Shown here one piece after another: positions 25,107-34,026 of a stretch of DNA of 64,000 nt. Position 1 is the stretch's first letter; each line of letters begins with the position of its first letter. The position numbers and the translations under genes are program-made. The DNA comes from Kribbella capetownensis. Lineage in GTDB: Bacteria; Actinomycetota; Actinomycetes; Propionibacteriales; Kribbellaceae. The DNA is taken from NCBI RefSeq assembly GCF_004331485.1, contig NZ_SJKD01000001.1, positions 434,001 to 498,000 of the forward strand. The letters run 5' to 3'. Under the pieces are notes generated by a model that worked only from the letters and a program-made list of their open reading frames with translations, did not search any database and was not told where the DNA came from.

Positions 25107-25621
25107 CAGTTTCCTCCAACTCCGGTATCGATCAGGTCGGGTGCCAGACGCAGCTTGGCCAGCGCCCGGGAGGCCGTGCTCTTCACGGTCCCGGCCGCCA
25201 TACCGAGCAGCTCGGCGGTCTCGGCCTCGGAGAGATCCTGCGAGTAGCGCAGCGCGACGACGGCTCTCTCCCGGACGGTCAGACCTCCGAGGGCCGAGAG
25301 CACGGCCTCCCTGGTCTGCACCTCCCCGGCGAAGTCCGCTACCGCTCGCTGGTCCCAATCGTTCTGCACCGGGTCACTGGGTACTTCGTTGTTCCAGCGC
25401 CGGCGGGCCTGGGAGAGGAACCGGTTGACCAGTACCCGGCGCACGTAGCGGAGCGGATCGCCGCTCAGCTTGTGCCATTTCGGGTACGACCGCATCAACG
25501 CCTGCTGCACCAGGTCCTCGGCAGTGTGCCGATCGCCGCACAGCATCTCCGCGAAGCGGAGCAAGGGTGTCGACTGCGCCAACACGAAGCGCTCGAAATC
25601 GGCGTCCGCGGTCCGGGTCAT
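25106..25621 (-). CDS. ECF sigma factor, SigE family
   Basis: A 171-residue sigma factor. Region 2 contains RHTAEDLVQQALMRSYPKW, and region 4 contains RERAVVALRYSQDLSEAETA and GTVKSTASRALAKLR. ATG 25621 has AGAGGAG seven bases upstream; the longer frame adds non-conserved residues. It is coupled to the KPTLPA-repeat membrane protein. About 190 bp separates it from the divergent exported SH3 protein gene, a possible target. Confidence 0.92.
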   Translation of the reverse strand: MTRTADADFERFVLAQSTPLLRFAEMLCGDRHTAEDLVQQALMRSYPKWHKLSGDPLRYVRRVLVNRFLSQARRRWNNEVPSDPVQNDWDQRAVADFAGEVQTREAVLSALGGLTVRERAVVALRYSQDLSEAETAELLGMAAGTVKSTASRALAKLRLAPDLIDTGVGGN

Positions 25622-25808
25622 CGATTCTCCTCTGCCTCTGTCACACCGGTCCAAACCCCCTGGGTGATCGATCGGGTTCTGTTCTGTCACCAACTCCTTC
25701 GAAGAAATTTATTCACGCTCTATGCAACAGCGGTGTTTGTTTGTCACATTGGGTGCGCCGGCCCTCACGACCGGCACACACCTTCACCGCCCCGGAGGTA
25801 ACCCGCCC

Positions 25809-27011
25809 ATGCGTATCACCCGAACTGCCAAGCTCGCCGCCGGTCTGGCCGCGACGCTGGCGATCTTTACCGCCACCTTGCCCAGCACGGCCGCGTCGAC
25901 CGATCCGGTCGCCGTCGCGGCCCAACCCGTCGCCGGATCCAGCAGCAACGTCCGGATCGAGGGCAGCCGGACCATCCTCGGCGACGCCCCGGCCACCATC
26001 GGCTCCACCGAACTCGAGCAGCGCTCGGGTCTCGCCGAGCTCACCCCGGTCCGCTTCCCGGAGGCCACCTCGGCTGTCGTCGTCGGCTACACCTCCGGTA
26101 CGCCGGACGGTTCGTCGGCGGAGGTCGACGTACGCGCGTGGGTGAAGGACCGATGGTCGGAGTGGACCTCGGCCGGCGCCGGTACGCCGACCGCGTTGCC
26201 GGGTGCCAGCGACCAGGTTCAGTTGCGCATCATTTTGACCGCGCCGCCGACCGGCGCGAACCCGTGGGTCGGCGACGTGACCGTCCAGCCCACCGACAAG
26301 GCCGACCCGAGCCGGATGACGGTCCAGGCCGCACCACTGCAGTCCCGCGTCTTCGCCACCCGGGAGGGACTGGTCGGCGGTACGACGGCCAACGGCCACG
26401 TCATCATCAGCCGCGACCACTTCGTCGCCCTGCCCTCGCGGCGCGGACTGGCCGGCAACGGCTCCGGCACGTACTCGGTCAAGGTCTGTACGGCGTCGCG
26501 GTGCGCGTTCGAGCCGGTGTGGGACGTCGGTCCGTGGAACACCAAGGACGACTACTGGAACCCGAGCGCGACCCGCGAGATGTGGAAGGACCTGCCGCAG
26601 GGCCGTCCCGAGGCGCAGGCGGCGTACCAGAACGGCTACAACGGCGGGAAGGACCAGTTCGGCCGGACGGTCGCCAACCCGGCCGGGATCGACCTCGCCG
26701 ACGGTGTGTTCTGGGACGCGCTCGCGATGCCGGACAACGGGTTCGTCGACGTGACGTACCTGTGGACAGGTGATGGCGGGCGCGGCACGGTCGCGATCAC
26801 GTCCGGCTACCTGAACGTGCGCAACTCGCCGAACTCCAGCGGCGCGGTCGTCGGAATGGCGGGCAAGGCCGCGCAGGTGACGGTCGAATGCCAGACCACC
26901 GGTTCGAGCGTGACCGGGTCACAGGGCACGAGCAACGTCTGGCTCCGCGTCCACAGCGGGATGTACGTCGCCAAGGCGTACATCTCGGCCGGGACGTTCG
27001 GGGTCTGCTGA
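25809..27011 (+). CDS. exported SH3-domain protein
   Basis: A 400-residue secreted protein. Signal peptide residues 1-29 (KLAAGLAATLAIFTATLPST). A beta-rich N-terminal domain is followed by a middle domain with paired Cys (KVCTASRCAFEPVWDVGPWN) and a conserved NGYNGGKDQFGR segment. A bacterial SH3 domain occupies the last about 75 residues (GYLNVRNSPNSSGAVVGMAG). SH3b domains bind peptidoglycan or peptides, so a cell-wall role is likely. GGAGG precedes ATG 25809. A nested hairpin structure ends the transcript. Confidence 0.85.
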   Translation: MRITRTAKLAAGLAATLAIFTATLPSTAASTDPVAVAAQPVAGSSSNVRIEGSRTILGDAPATIGSTELEQRSGLAELTPVRFPEATSAVVVGYTSGTPDGSSAEVDVRAWVKDRWSEWTSAGAGTPTALPGASDQVQLRIILTAPPTGANPWVGDVTVQPTDKADPSRMTVQAAPLQSRVFATREGLVGGTTANGHVIISRDHFVALPSRRGLAGNGSGTYSVKVCTASRCAFEPVWDVGPWNTKDDYWNPSATREMWKDLPQGRPEAQAAYQNGYNGGKDQFGRTVANPAGIDLADGVFWDALAMPDNGFVDVTYLWTGDGGRGTVAITSGYLNVRNSPNSSGAVVGMAGKAAQVTVECQTTGSSVTGSQGTSNVWLRVHSGMYVAKAYISAGTFGVC

Positions 27012-27130
27012 ACCCCAGCCACTCACCAACGCCACTTCACGGCCAGTTCACGGTAGCGCCGCACGCTCGCTGATCTGCTCAGCGAGCGTGCGGCGCGTGC
27101 TTGGTGAGTGGCGGGAGTCCGGGTTCAGCA
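27006..27130. terminator. three-fold nested inverted repeats between convergent genes
   Basis: The outer arms are 27006-27015 and 27121-27130 (10 bp). The middle arms are 27018-27029 and 27101-27112 (12 bp). The inner stem is a perfect 18 bp, 27056-27073 with 27079-27096, loop TCTGC. The outer arms include the stop codons of both converging genes. The inner hairpin alone would be a strong bidirectional terminator. Confidence 0.8.
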
Positions 27131-27994
27131 GCCGTGGCTGATCTGGGCGCAGGTCTGCTCGCCCCAGACGAGCTTGAAGGTCTTCCCGTTCTTGCCGGTC
27201 AGGGTCACCTTGATCTGCCGGCCGGGCGCCGTACCTTCCTTCCAGGGCGTCGCGGTCTGGTGCTGCATCACCCAGTAGCCGCCCGTGACCACGGCATTCG
27301 TGGTCTTGCCGTCGGGGAAGGTGTAGGCGATCCCCGTGACACCGGCGGGCAGCAGTCCGGCGGCCCAGTAGTACTCATACTCCTTGCCCTTGATCGGGAT
27401 CAGGTTGTTCGCGACGGCGAACGCGTCCGCGTTGGTGGACGCCGTACCGACCTTCGCGGGCTGCCGGATCGAACCGTCACCGTCATGCCGTGCGTACGCC
27501 GTGTCGCAGCCGCCCCAGTACTTGCTGTCGGCAAGGATCAGCACACTTCCCGGAGCACCGTCCAGCCGCGCGACGACCTTCGCGGAACTCCCCGGCCCGT
27601 CGGCTTCCTTCAGCCAGCCCTTGCATGCCGCCACCGGGTCGGCCGGTGGCTCCTGGACCTTCGGAGTGGGCATGACCGGCTTGACGCCCGGAGTCTGCAT
27701 GATCCGGCGCGAAGCACTCGGGACGACTGACGGTACGTCCTGCGGGGTGGCCGGCGGCTTGGCGCTCGGCACAGCGCTGGGCGAAGGAGCGCTCGGGGTA
27801 GCGGTCGGCTGGAGACTGGGAGACTGCGTGGGAGACGGTGTGGCCGGTCCGCCGCCGGCGACTGTCGCGTCGGTCGACGACTGCCCGTTCCGCGCCATCG
27901 CCGTCCCGGCGATCGCGACACCGGCCACCGCCGCGACGGCGAGTCCACTGATCAGGATCCTGGCCACCCGGCCGTTCCGGACCTGTTCCATCAT
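27125..27994 (-). CDS. Pro-rich membrane-anchored protein, paralogue of its upstream gene
   Basis: A 289-residue protein. It has a short N-terminus, a membrane segment near residues 10-32 (ARILISGLAVAAVAGVAIAG), a Pro/Ser/Thr-rich linker to about residue 120 and a C-terminal domain with four Cys. That domain (GCDTAYARHDGDG; YYWAAGLLPAGVTGIAYTFP; QTCAQISHGC end) is shared with the protein encoded just upstream (28064-28975), but this copy lacks the cytoplasmic N-terminal part. GGAGGG precedes ATGATG 27994/27991. It is probably the third gene of the ECF operon. Function unknown. Confidence 0.72.
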   Translation of the reverse strand: MMEQVRNGRVARILISGLAVAAVAGVAIAGTAMARNGQSSTDATVAGGGPATPSPTQSPSLQPTATPSAPSPSAVPSAKPPATPQDVPSVVPSASRRIMQTPGVKPVMPTPKVQEPPADPVAACKGWLKEADGPGSSAKVVARLDGAPGSVLILADSKYWGGCDTAYARHDGDGSIRQPAKVGTASTNADAFAVANNLIPIKGKEYEYYWAAGLLPAGVTGIAYTFPDGKTTNAVVTGGYWVMQHQTATPWKEGTAPGRQIKVTLTGKNGKTFKLVWGEQTCAQISHGC

Positions 27995-28063
27995 CGTTGC
28001 CCTCCACACCACATCGGGGTTTGTCGGGCTGAAGGACGCGGCGTACGGTCCGAAAGGTTCTGC

Positions 28064-28975
28064 TCAGCAGCCGTGGCTGATCTGGGCGCAGGTCTGCGTG
28101 CCCCAGTTCAGCCGGACGTCGTTCAGTACGCCGCCTGTTGCCGAGAGCAACTGAACCCGGACCCGGTCGCCCAGGTCGTGGGCACCTGGCGGGATGCCGG
28201 CGACGTGCCGCATCAGCCAGAAGCCGTTGCTGATTTCGGCGTCCACGGTCTCGCCGTCGGCGAAGCTGTAGCGCACGGTCGCGACACCGTCCGGCACCAG
28301 GCCGGCGGCCCAGAAATAGTCGAGCTGGCCGTCCACGGTGTCGACGGTGTTGTTCGCGACCGCGAACGCGTTGTTGTCCTGGACTCCGGGCTTCTTCAGC
28401 GTCGCGGGCTTGCGGGCCGACACCTCCGCGCCGTACGTGCTGTCACACGCCATCCAGTAACGGCTGTCCGCGATCACGATCGTCTTGCCCGCTTCATCGC
28501 TCGCTGTTCCGCGGAGCTTCGCCGCCGCACCCGGTCCCGGCTCGCCGTCCGCGGCCGTTCGGCAGCTCGCGACGGTCAGCTGGGCCGATGTGCCTGGTGT
28601 CTCGGGCACATTCGGGTTGGCGCTCGGGACGGGTGCACTGGACTGCGCCGACGGAAGCGCTGCCGGCGGGCGAGGTGTCACACCCGCGAGCGACGGAGAG
28701 CGGGTGGGAGCCGGGTACGGGGGCGACACCAGTGCGGTCGGGCCGTGGTTCGCGGGCGCGGGCGCGTTGCCCAGGTTGTCACCCCGGACGAGGAATCCGC
28801 CCGTGGCAATCGCGATCACCGCGACCGAGGCCCCCGCCGCGGTCGCGAGGACGTGGGTCCTGCGGCGTCGGCGTGCTCCCGCAATCACCCCCGCCGGGTC
28901 CAGCGGCTCGATGGTGCCGTCGGGTGCGAGGGCGTCCCGGACCTCGTCCTCGGGCGACCTGCCCTTGTCGTTCAT
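28064..28975 (-). CDS. membrane-anchored partner of ECF sigma factor
   Basis: A 303-residue protein. The cytoplasmic N-terminus (EDEVRDALAPDGTIEPLDPA) resembles that of other SigE-partner proteins. A membrane segment lies near residues 43-63, then a Pro-rich linker and a Cys-containing C-terminal domain ending QTCAQISHGC, paralogous to the next gene. Its ATG overlaps the sigma stop (ATGA, 28972-28975), giving tight coupling. An anti-sigma or sensor role is inferred; there is no zinc-binding anti-sigma motif. Confidence 0.75.
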   Translation of the reverse strand: MNDKGRSPEDEVRDALAPDGTIEPLDPAGVIAGARRRRRTHVLATAAGASVAVIAIATGGFLVRGDNLGNAPAPANHGPTALVSPPYPAPTRSPSLAGVTPRPPAALPSAQSSAPVPSANPNVPETPGTSAQLTVASCRTAADGEPGPGAAAKLRGTASDEAGKTIVIADSRYWMACDSTYGAEVSARKPATLKKPGVQDNNAFAVANNTVDTVDGQLDYFWAAGLVPDGVATVRYSFADGETVDAEISNGFWLMRHVAGIPPGAHDLGDRVRVQLLSATGGVLNDVRLNWGTQTCAQISHGC

Positions 28976-29505
28976 GCTCGTTCTCCTACATAGGTACCGC
29001 TCAGCTCGGGAGCCGCCCGGAGCTTGCCGAGCGCCCGCGCATTCGCGCTCTTGACCGTGCCGACCGCTACCCCCAGGACCGCCGCCGTCTGCCGCTCGGT
29101 CAGGTCCTCGACATACCGCAGTACGACGACCGCACGCTCGCGCCGGCTCAACGTCGACATCGCGGCGCCGATCGCAACCCGGCGGTCCACCGTGCCCGAC
29201 TGGTCCGCGACGCTCAGGCCGAGGTGCGACTCCAGTTCGGCCGCGTCACCGCTCGGCCGCTCACGCCACGGGCGACGTCGTACCCACGACAGGTGCTGAT
29301 TGACCACAGCCTGGCGGACGTAGCCGAACGGGTCGGCCATCTCGATCCGGTCCCAGCGCAGGTACGCCTTCTCCAGCGCGGTCTGCACCAGGTCCTCGGC
29401 CAGCCCGGCGTCGCCGCACAGCATCCGCGCGAAGTGGATCAGCCGCGCGGATCTGGCCAGCACGAATGCCGTGAAGTCGTCGTCCCGGTTCCCCGAACCC
29501 GGCAT
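28972..29505 (-). CDS. ECF sigma factor, SigE family
   Basis: A 177-residue sigma factor. Region 2: AGLAEDLVQTALEKAYLRWD. Region 4: RERAVVVLRYVEDLTERQTA and GTVKSANARALGKLR. It starts PGSGNRDDDFTAFVLARSAR, as usual for the family. It heads an operon with two paralogous Pro-rich membrane proteins. The GGDEF gene upstream on the same strand ends 76 bp before it and may share transcription. Confidence 0.93.
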   Translation of the reverse strand: MPGSGNRDDDFTAFVLARSARLIHFARMLCGDAGLAEDLVQTALEKAYLRWDRIEMADPFGYVRQAVVNQHLSWVRRRPWRERPSGDAAELESHLGLSVADQSGTVDRRVAIGAAMSTLSRRERAVVVLRYVEDLTERQTAAVLGVAVGTVKSANARALGKLRAAPELSGTYVGERA

Positions 29506-29580
29506 GCCCTCTCCGTCCTCCGTCCCTCACCCATCAGGACGCCGTACGCCGCCGAAAGGTTCTGGGAAACGTCCGGGACG

Positions 29581-30972
29581 TCAGCGGCGGTCGGCTGCGG
29601 AGGTGGAGCGATCCGGGCGCGCGCCGGAGAGCGTCGGCGAGGGGACCGGGGCCTCGGGCCGGGATGGGTGAGCCGTCGGCGCGTCCGCGGGCGGTGCGAT
29701 GCGCACGGGCGGGAGGGTGTCCGCGGCCAAGCGGACCCGGTTGCGACCGGCGGCTTTGGCGGCGTACATCGCCCGGTCGGCGCGGAGCAGGAGGTCGTCG
29801 ACGTCGGCGCCGTCGGCGGGGTACACGGCGACACCGATCGAGATGGTCAGCAGGAACGTGTCCGGATCGAGGTCGGGGTCGTCGAGGACCCCGGCGCACA
29901 TCGCGGCCAGCGGGCTGGCGGCGACCGCGTTGCGGAGCCGGTCCGCGGTGACCGTCGCCTCGTCGATCCCGGTGTCCGGCAGCGCGATCACGAACTCCTC
30001 GCCACCGAACCGGCCGATCACGTCCTTCGCCCGGATCGCACTGCGCAGGATCGTCGCGACCGCGCGCAGAGCCTCGTCACCGACCAGGTGGCCGTGCCGG
30101 TCGTTGACGTGCTTGAAGTGGTCGATGTCGATCAGCAGCACCGCCATCGGCTCGCGCTGGGTCCGCGCGGTCCGCACCATCTCCTCGGTACGACGCCGCC
30201 ACCAGTCGACGCGGGTCAGGTTCGTCTTCGGGTCCGTCTGAGCCTCGGACTCCAACTGGCCGAGCAGCAAGGCCCGCTGCGCGGTGAGCGTGATCGGGAT
30301 GGCGACGAACGCGAACCACGGGCTGATCAGGCACGCGGCAGCCAGCAGGCAACCGAGCGTCGCGGCAGTGACGTCGGTGGACAGGTCGTCGATCCCGCCG
30401 ACGGTCTCCCGCCACGTACTGCCCGGGATGATCAGCGAGATCGCGAGACCGCAGAGCACGGTGTCCGTCGCGACCAGCGCCAGCGCTCCGGCGACCATGG
30501 ACACCACTAGTCCGAGCCCACCGTCTCCGGTCAGGTCGCGAGTAGCGGTGAAGGTGGCGTGAGCCGCGCCGACGCCGAGCACGTGCACCGCGGTCGAGAA
30601 CGCCCAGCGGTACGGGATGCACTTGCCGGCCCGGATCCGCCACCAGATCCGGAGCAGGACGGCGACCAGGATCGCCAGCGCCGGATGCAGGATCAGCGCG
30701 GCCGCGATCATCCACGCCGGCGCCAGGTCCTTGTGCAACGCTCCACCCCGGCGGCGCCGGTTCTCCACCCGGCGCGCACCCTCGACCGAGATCAGCGCGG
30801 ACACGGTCAGCGCGAACACCAGGTCCACACCGCGCCAACTCGGCAGATCGGTGAACGCCTGAACGGCGTACCCGATGGCGGCGAGGTCGACGAGCACCAC
30901 AACGACGAACGCCGGGACCGTCAGCGTCCACAGCGCCCAATACCGAACCGCTCGCCTACTCTGCGCAACCAT
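29581..30972 (-). CDS. membrane-bound diguanylate cyclase (GGDEF)
   Basis: A 463-residue protein making c-di-GMP from two GTP. The N-terminal about 240 residues hold about seven hydrophobic helices of MASE-like type. The GGDEF domain follows (IDIDHFKHVNDRHGHLVGDE, then RFGGEEFVIALPD). The product-inhibition I-site RxxD is present as RAKD exactly five residues before GGEEF, so it should be active and feedback-controlled. A basic Pro-rich tail ends the protein. It has no EAL domain. A GTTTGATC/GATCAAAC palindrome lies about 100 bp upstream. Confidence 0.93.
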   Translation of the reverse strand: MVAQSRRAVRYWALWTLTVPAFVVVVLVDLAAIGYAVQAFTDLPSWRGVDLVFALTVSALISVEGARRVENRRRRGGALHKDLAPAWMIAAALILHPALAILVAVLLRIWWRIRAGKCIPYRWAFSTAVHVLGVGAAHATFTATRDLTGDGGLGLVVSMVAGALALVATDTVLCGLAISLIIPGSTWRETVGGIDDLSTDVTAATLGCLLAAACLISPWFAFVAIPITLTAQRALLLGQLESEAQTDPKTNLTRVDWWRRRTEEMVRTARTQREPMAVLLIDIDHFKHVNDRHGHLVGDEALRAVATILRSAIRAKDVIGRFGGEEFVIALPDTGIDEATVTADRLRNAVAASPLAAMCAGVLDDPDLDPDTFLLTISIGVAVYPADGADVDDLLLRADRAMYAAKAAGRNRVRLAADTLPPVRIAPPADAPTAHPSRPEAPVPSPTLSGARPDRSTSAADRR

Positions 30973-31073
30973 TACCTCACACGGTACGACGAGTAAGCGT
31001 CTCGTCCCAATCCGCGACGGCGCGGTGCCGATGACGAGTTGGAAACGATGGCTGCGTCACCGGCCTTTCAGTC

Positions 31074-31092
31074 GTTTGATCAAGGATCAAAC
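31074..31092. promoter_or_regulatory. palindrome upstream of the GGDEF gene
   Basis: Perfect 8-bp arms GTTTGATC and GATCAAAC around AAG lie 102 bp upstream of the cyclase start, in an AT-richer patch between two minus-strand genes. An operator is plausible; the bound protein is unknown. Confidence 0.45.
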
Positions 31093-31189
31093 CAGCAATC
31101 CCTTACAGAACAAGCAAAAGTTGGACCATCCGGGGTCGAAATGCCTTCCCGGACGGCTCGGCCCGGACGGTCCGGCTCGAACCGGAGGA

Positions 31190-32737
31190 TCAGCGGCGGC
31201 GGCGAGCCGAGCCGAACAGGCCCCGGACGATCTCGCGACCGGCGGAGCGGGCGAACTGCTTGAACGCGGACGAGCCGATCACCTGCTCGACCATCGACTT
31301 GTCCTGCTTCTGCGCCCGTGGCTTCGGCTCCGGTGCGGGCTTGGCCTGCTCCTCCGCCTGCCGCTCGGCCTCGGCCTGCTCGGCGCCGGCCTGCACCTTC
31401 GCGGCGAGCAGCTCGTACGCCGACTCCCGGTCGATCACCTCGGTGTACTTCGCGTTGTTCGGCGACGCCTGCACCGACGCGGTCAGTTGCTCGGCCGTGG
31501 CCGGCGCCATCAGCGACAGCGGCGCCCGCAGCCGGGTCCACGCGACCGGCGTCGGCGCGCCCTTCTCGTTCATCACCGTCACGATCGCCTCGCCGATCCC
31601 CAGCTGGGTCAGCACCTCGGCCAGGTCGTACGACGAACTCGGGAACGTCGACACGGTCGCCTTCAGCGCCTTCGCGTCGTTCGGCGTGTGCGCTCGCAAC
31701 TGGTGCTGCACCCGCGAACCGAGCTGGGCCAGTACGTCGTCCGGCACGTCCTTCGGCGTCTGGGTGACGAAGAAGACGCCGACCCCCTTCGACCGGATCA
31801 GCCGCACGGTCTGCGCGATCGAGTCCAGGAACGCCTTCGACGCGTCGTTGAACAGCAGGTGCGCCTCGTCGAAGAAGAACACCAGCTTCGGCTTGTCGAC
31901 ATCGCCGACCTCGGGCAGGTCGTGGAACAGGTCGGCCAGCAGCCACATCAGGAAGGTGGAGAACAGCGCCGGCCGGTCCTGCAGGTTCGGCAGCTCGAGC
32001 AGTGAGATCAGGCCCTTGCCGTCGCGCTGCTGCATCAGGTCCGCGGTGTCGAACTCGGTCTCACCGAAGAACGCCTCCGCGCCCTGGTCGGCGAACCCGA
32101 TCAGCGACCGCAGGATCACCCCGGCGGTCGCAGCCGACAGCCCGCCGAGCTCCTTGAGGTCGGCCTTGCCCTCGTCGCTGGTCAGGTGGGTGATGACCGA
32201 GCGGAGGTCCTTGAGGTCCAGCAGCGTCAGGCCTTGCTTGTCGGCGTAGTGGAAGATCAGCCCGAGCGACGACTCCTGGACGTCGTTGAGCCCCAGCACC
32301 TTCGACAGCAGCACCGGCCCGAACGAGGTGATGGTCGCCCGGATCGGGATCCCGGTTCCCTGCCCGCCGAGCGCGTAGAACTCGGTCGGGAACCCGGTAG
32401 CGGTCCATTCCTGGCCGATCGTCTTGGTCCGCGCCAGGAGCTTCTCGCTCTCCTGCCCGGGCTGGGAGATGCCGGACAGGTCGCCCTTGATGTCAGCGGC
32501 GAACACCGCGACCCCAGCCGCGGACAGCTGCTCGGCCATCAACTGCAGGGTCTTCGTCTTCCCGGTACCGGTAGCGCCCGCGACCAGGCCGTGCCGGTTC
32601 ACCATCGACAGCGGGATCCGGACCGCCGCCTCCGGTTTTGGCTCGTCGCCGACCAGCAGCGCGCCGAGCTCGATCGCCGCCCCGTCGAACGCGTACCCCT
32701 GCTTGACGGTCTCCACGACATCAGCTGTCTCGGCCAT
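31190..32737 (-). CDS. HerA/DUF853-type P-loop ATPase
   Basis: A 515-residue cytoplasmic ATPase of the HerA-FtsK superfamily (DUF853 branch). Walker A is VAGATGTGKTKTLQLMAEQL at about residues 52-71. Walker B is KLVFFFDEAHLLFNDASKAF at about 285-305. Also visible are LDLKDLRSVITHL and FFVTQTPKDVPDDVLAQLGS, the sensor/arginine-finger region. The C-terminus is charged and helical. Family members are thought to translocate DNA or to act with nucleases, but the actinobacterial ones are uncharacterised. ATG 32737 is before AETADVVET; the longer frame lacks conserved sequence. Confidence 0.9.
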   Translation of the reverse strand: MAETADVVETVKQGYAFDGAAIELGALLVGDEPKPEAAVRIPLSMVNRHGLVAGATGTGKTKTLQLMAEQLSAAGVAVFAADIKGDLSGISQPGQESEKLLARTKTIGQEWTATGFPTEFYALGGQGTGIPIRATITSFGPVLLSKVLGLNDVQESSLGLIFHYADKQGLTLLDLKDLRSVITHLTSDEGKADLKELGGLSAATAGVILRSLIGFADQGAEAFFGETEFDTADLMQQRDGKGLISLLELPNLQDRPALFSTFLMWLLADLFHDLPEVGDVDKPKLVFFFDEAHLLFNDASKAFLDSIAQTVRLIRSKGVGVFFVTQTPKDVPDDVLAQLGSRVQHQLRAHTPNDAKALKATVSTFPSSSYDLAEVLTQLGIGEAIVTVMNEKGAPTPVAWTRLRAPLSLMAPATAEQLTASVQASPNNAKYTEVIDRESAYELLAAKVQAGAEQAEAERQAEEQAKPAPEPKPRAQKQDKSMVEQVIGSSAFKQFARSAGREIVRGLFGSARRRR

Positions 32738-32839
32738 GTCAGCGTGCCTTTCCCCGGTTTGAAGGAACCACTCGCTGCGCATGCTAGTGCCCTCGGGTAT
32801 CGATGGGAGAGTTATCCACACCTGAGGGCGGTCGCGAGG

Positions 32840-33544
32840 TCAGCGCATGACGACTACGTGGGTGGCTCCCGCGGCGAAGGTCCAGATGGCCGCGGACATC
32901 GAGGCCGAGACCCGGATGCAGCCGTGGGAGGCCTTGTAGTTGGTGCCGAGCAGGTAGTCGGCGTGGATCTGCTTCCCGTTCGACTTGTACGTCGGGATCT
33001 GGTGGAACCCGATCCCGCAGGGAGCGAACCGGACGAAGTTGTTCAGGTACAGGCTCGCGCCGTCGGTGTTCTTCCGGATCCGCGCCGCCCGCCCGCACTT
33101 CCCGCCACTCGTGTAGTTCCCGGCGCGCAGGTACGACGGGTTGTCGATGATCCCGCCCTGCCGGACGACCTTGCCGCGTGCATCGATCAGCCACACCCAG
33201 TTCTGCGTCTGGCTGAGGACGATCCGCCGCCCGCTCCCGGACCGCCGCGGCACCGACCGCACGTCACACCGCTTCGCCGTCGCCGCCATCAGCCGCGAGT
33301 ACGTCGTACTGTTCAGGGCACCGGACTGGCTCAGGACGTTGGCGGACTGGAACCGGACCGTGGCCGCCTTGGTCATCGTGCCGATCTTGCCGTCCACCGG
33401 CCCGGCCGTGCAGCCGAGCTTGTTCAGCCGTGTCTGGGCCGCCTTCGCCTGTGTCACCGTGAGCGCGTCGGCCGGCAGCGCCGTACCTGCCGCGACCAGC
33501 GTCACGGCCGCTGCGGCGATCCCGAGTTTGGAAAGAATTCGCAT
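32840..33544 (-). CDS. exported L,D-transpeptidase (YkuD) with PG-binding domain
   Basis: A 234-residue secreted cell-wall enzyme. The signal peptide is residues 1-27 (LGIAAAAVTLVAAGTALPAD). A peptidoglycan-binding-1-like domain lies about 30-90 (LNKLGCTAGPVDGKIG). The YkuD catalytic domain lies about 105-234, with conserved GFHQIP and the catalytic motif SHGCIRVS. It should form 3-3 cross-links or attach proteins to peptidoglycan. ATG 33544 is preceded by AGGGGGT. It is monocistronic and divergent from the VapB-like gene. Confidence 0.92.
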   Translation of the reverse strand: MRILSKLGIAAAAVTLVAAGTALPADALTVTQAKAAQTRLNKLGCTAGPVDGKIGTMTKAATVRFQSANVLSQSGALNSTTYSRLMAATAKRCDVRSVPRRSGSGRRIVLSQTQNWVWLIDARGKVVRQGGIIDNPSYLRAGNYTSGGKCGRAARIRKNTDGASLYLNNFVRFAPCGIGFHQIPTYKSNGKQIHADYLLGTNYKASHGCIRVSASMSAAIWTFAAGATHVVVMR

Positions 33545-33702
33545 GCGGTCACCCCCTTGGTCGTGGGCGAGGAACCCACGCCCACTACTACCTCTCCGGA
33601 TAGGACGTCCACCGGCACCGAAAGGTTGAGTCCCCACCCCGGTCTGTTCCGGTGACGTTCATGACCTCTCACAAGACCTTTTACCCCGCTAGACTTGGAG
33701 GG

Positions 33703-33996
33703 GTGATCTTCAAGCGCGTCGGGGAGGAACGCCCGTACCCGGACCATGGCCTGCAGCCGAAGGACTGGTCTTCGCTGCCGCCGAGGCAGGTGCGGCTGGA
33801 CGAGCTCGTCACCACCAAGGGCACCCTCGACCTGAACGCGCTGCTCGACGAGGACTCCACCTTCTACGGCGACCTGTTCGCGCATGTCGTGGAGTGGAAG
33901 GGTGAGATGTTCCTCGAGGACGGCCTGCACCGCGCCCTGCGTGCCGCGCTGCAGCAGCGTTTGGTCCTGCATGCCCGGGTACTGGTCGTGGACTGA
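33703..33996 (+). CDS. conserved actinobacterial protein (VapB-antitoxin-like)
   Basis: A 97-residue soluble protein with a strongly conserved-looking core: IFKRVGEERPYPDHGLQPKD, then PRQVRLDELVTTKGTLDL, YGDLFAHVVEWKGEMFLEDG, and HRALRAALQQRLVLHARVL. Homologues are often labelled VapB-type antitoxins, but no toxin gene is adjacent, so that label is doubtful. GTG 33703 follows TAGACT by nine bases, suggesting a leaderless message. It is followed by the LytR-C protein gene, a pairing seen in other actinobacteria. Confidence 0.8.
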   Translation: MIFKRVGEERPYPDHGLQPKDWSSLPPRQVRLDELVTTKGTLDLNALLDEDSTFYGDLFAHVVEWKGEMFLEDGLHRALRAALQQRLVLHARVLVVD

Positions 33997-34026
33997 CCAG
34001 ATGGCTGCTCACGGGGGGTTGAGCCG

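Noticed and set aside
33703..33996. A VapBC toxin-antitoxin module
   Set aside because: The protein resembles sequences labelled VapB, but there is no PIN-domain toxin next to it; the neighbour is a LytR-C membrane protein.
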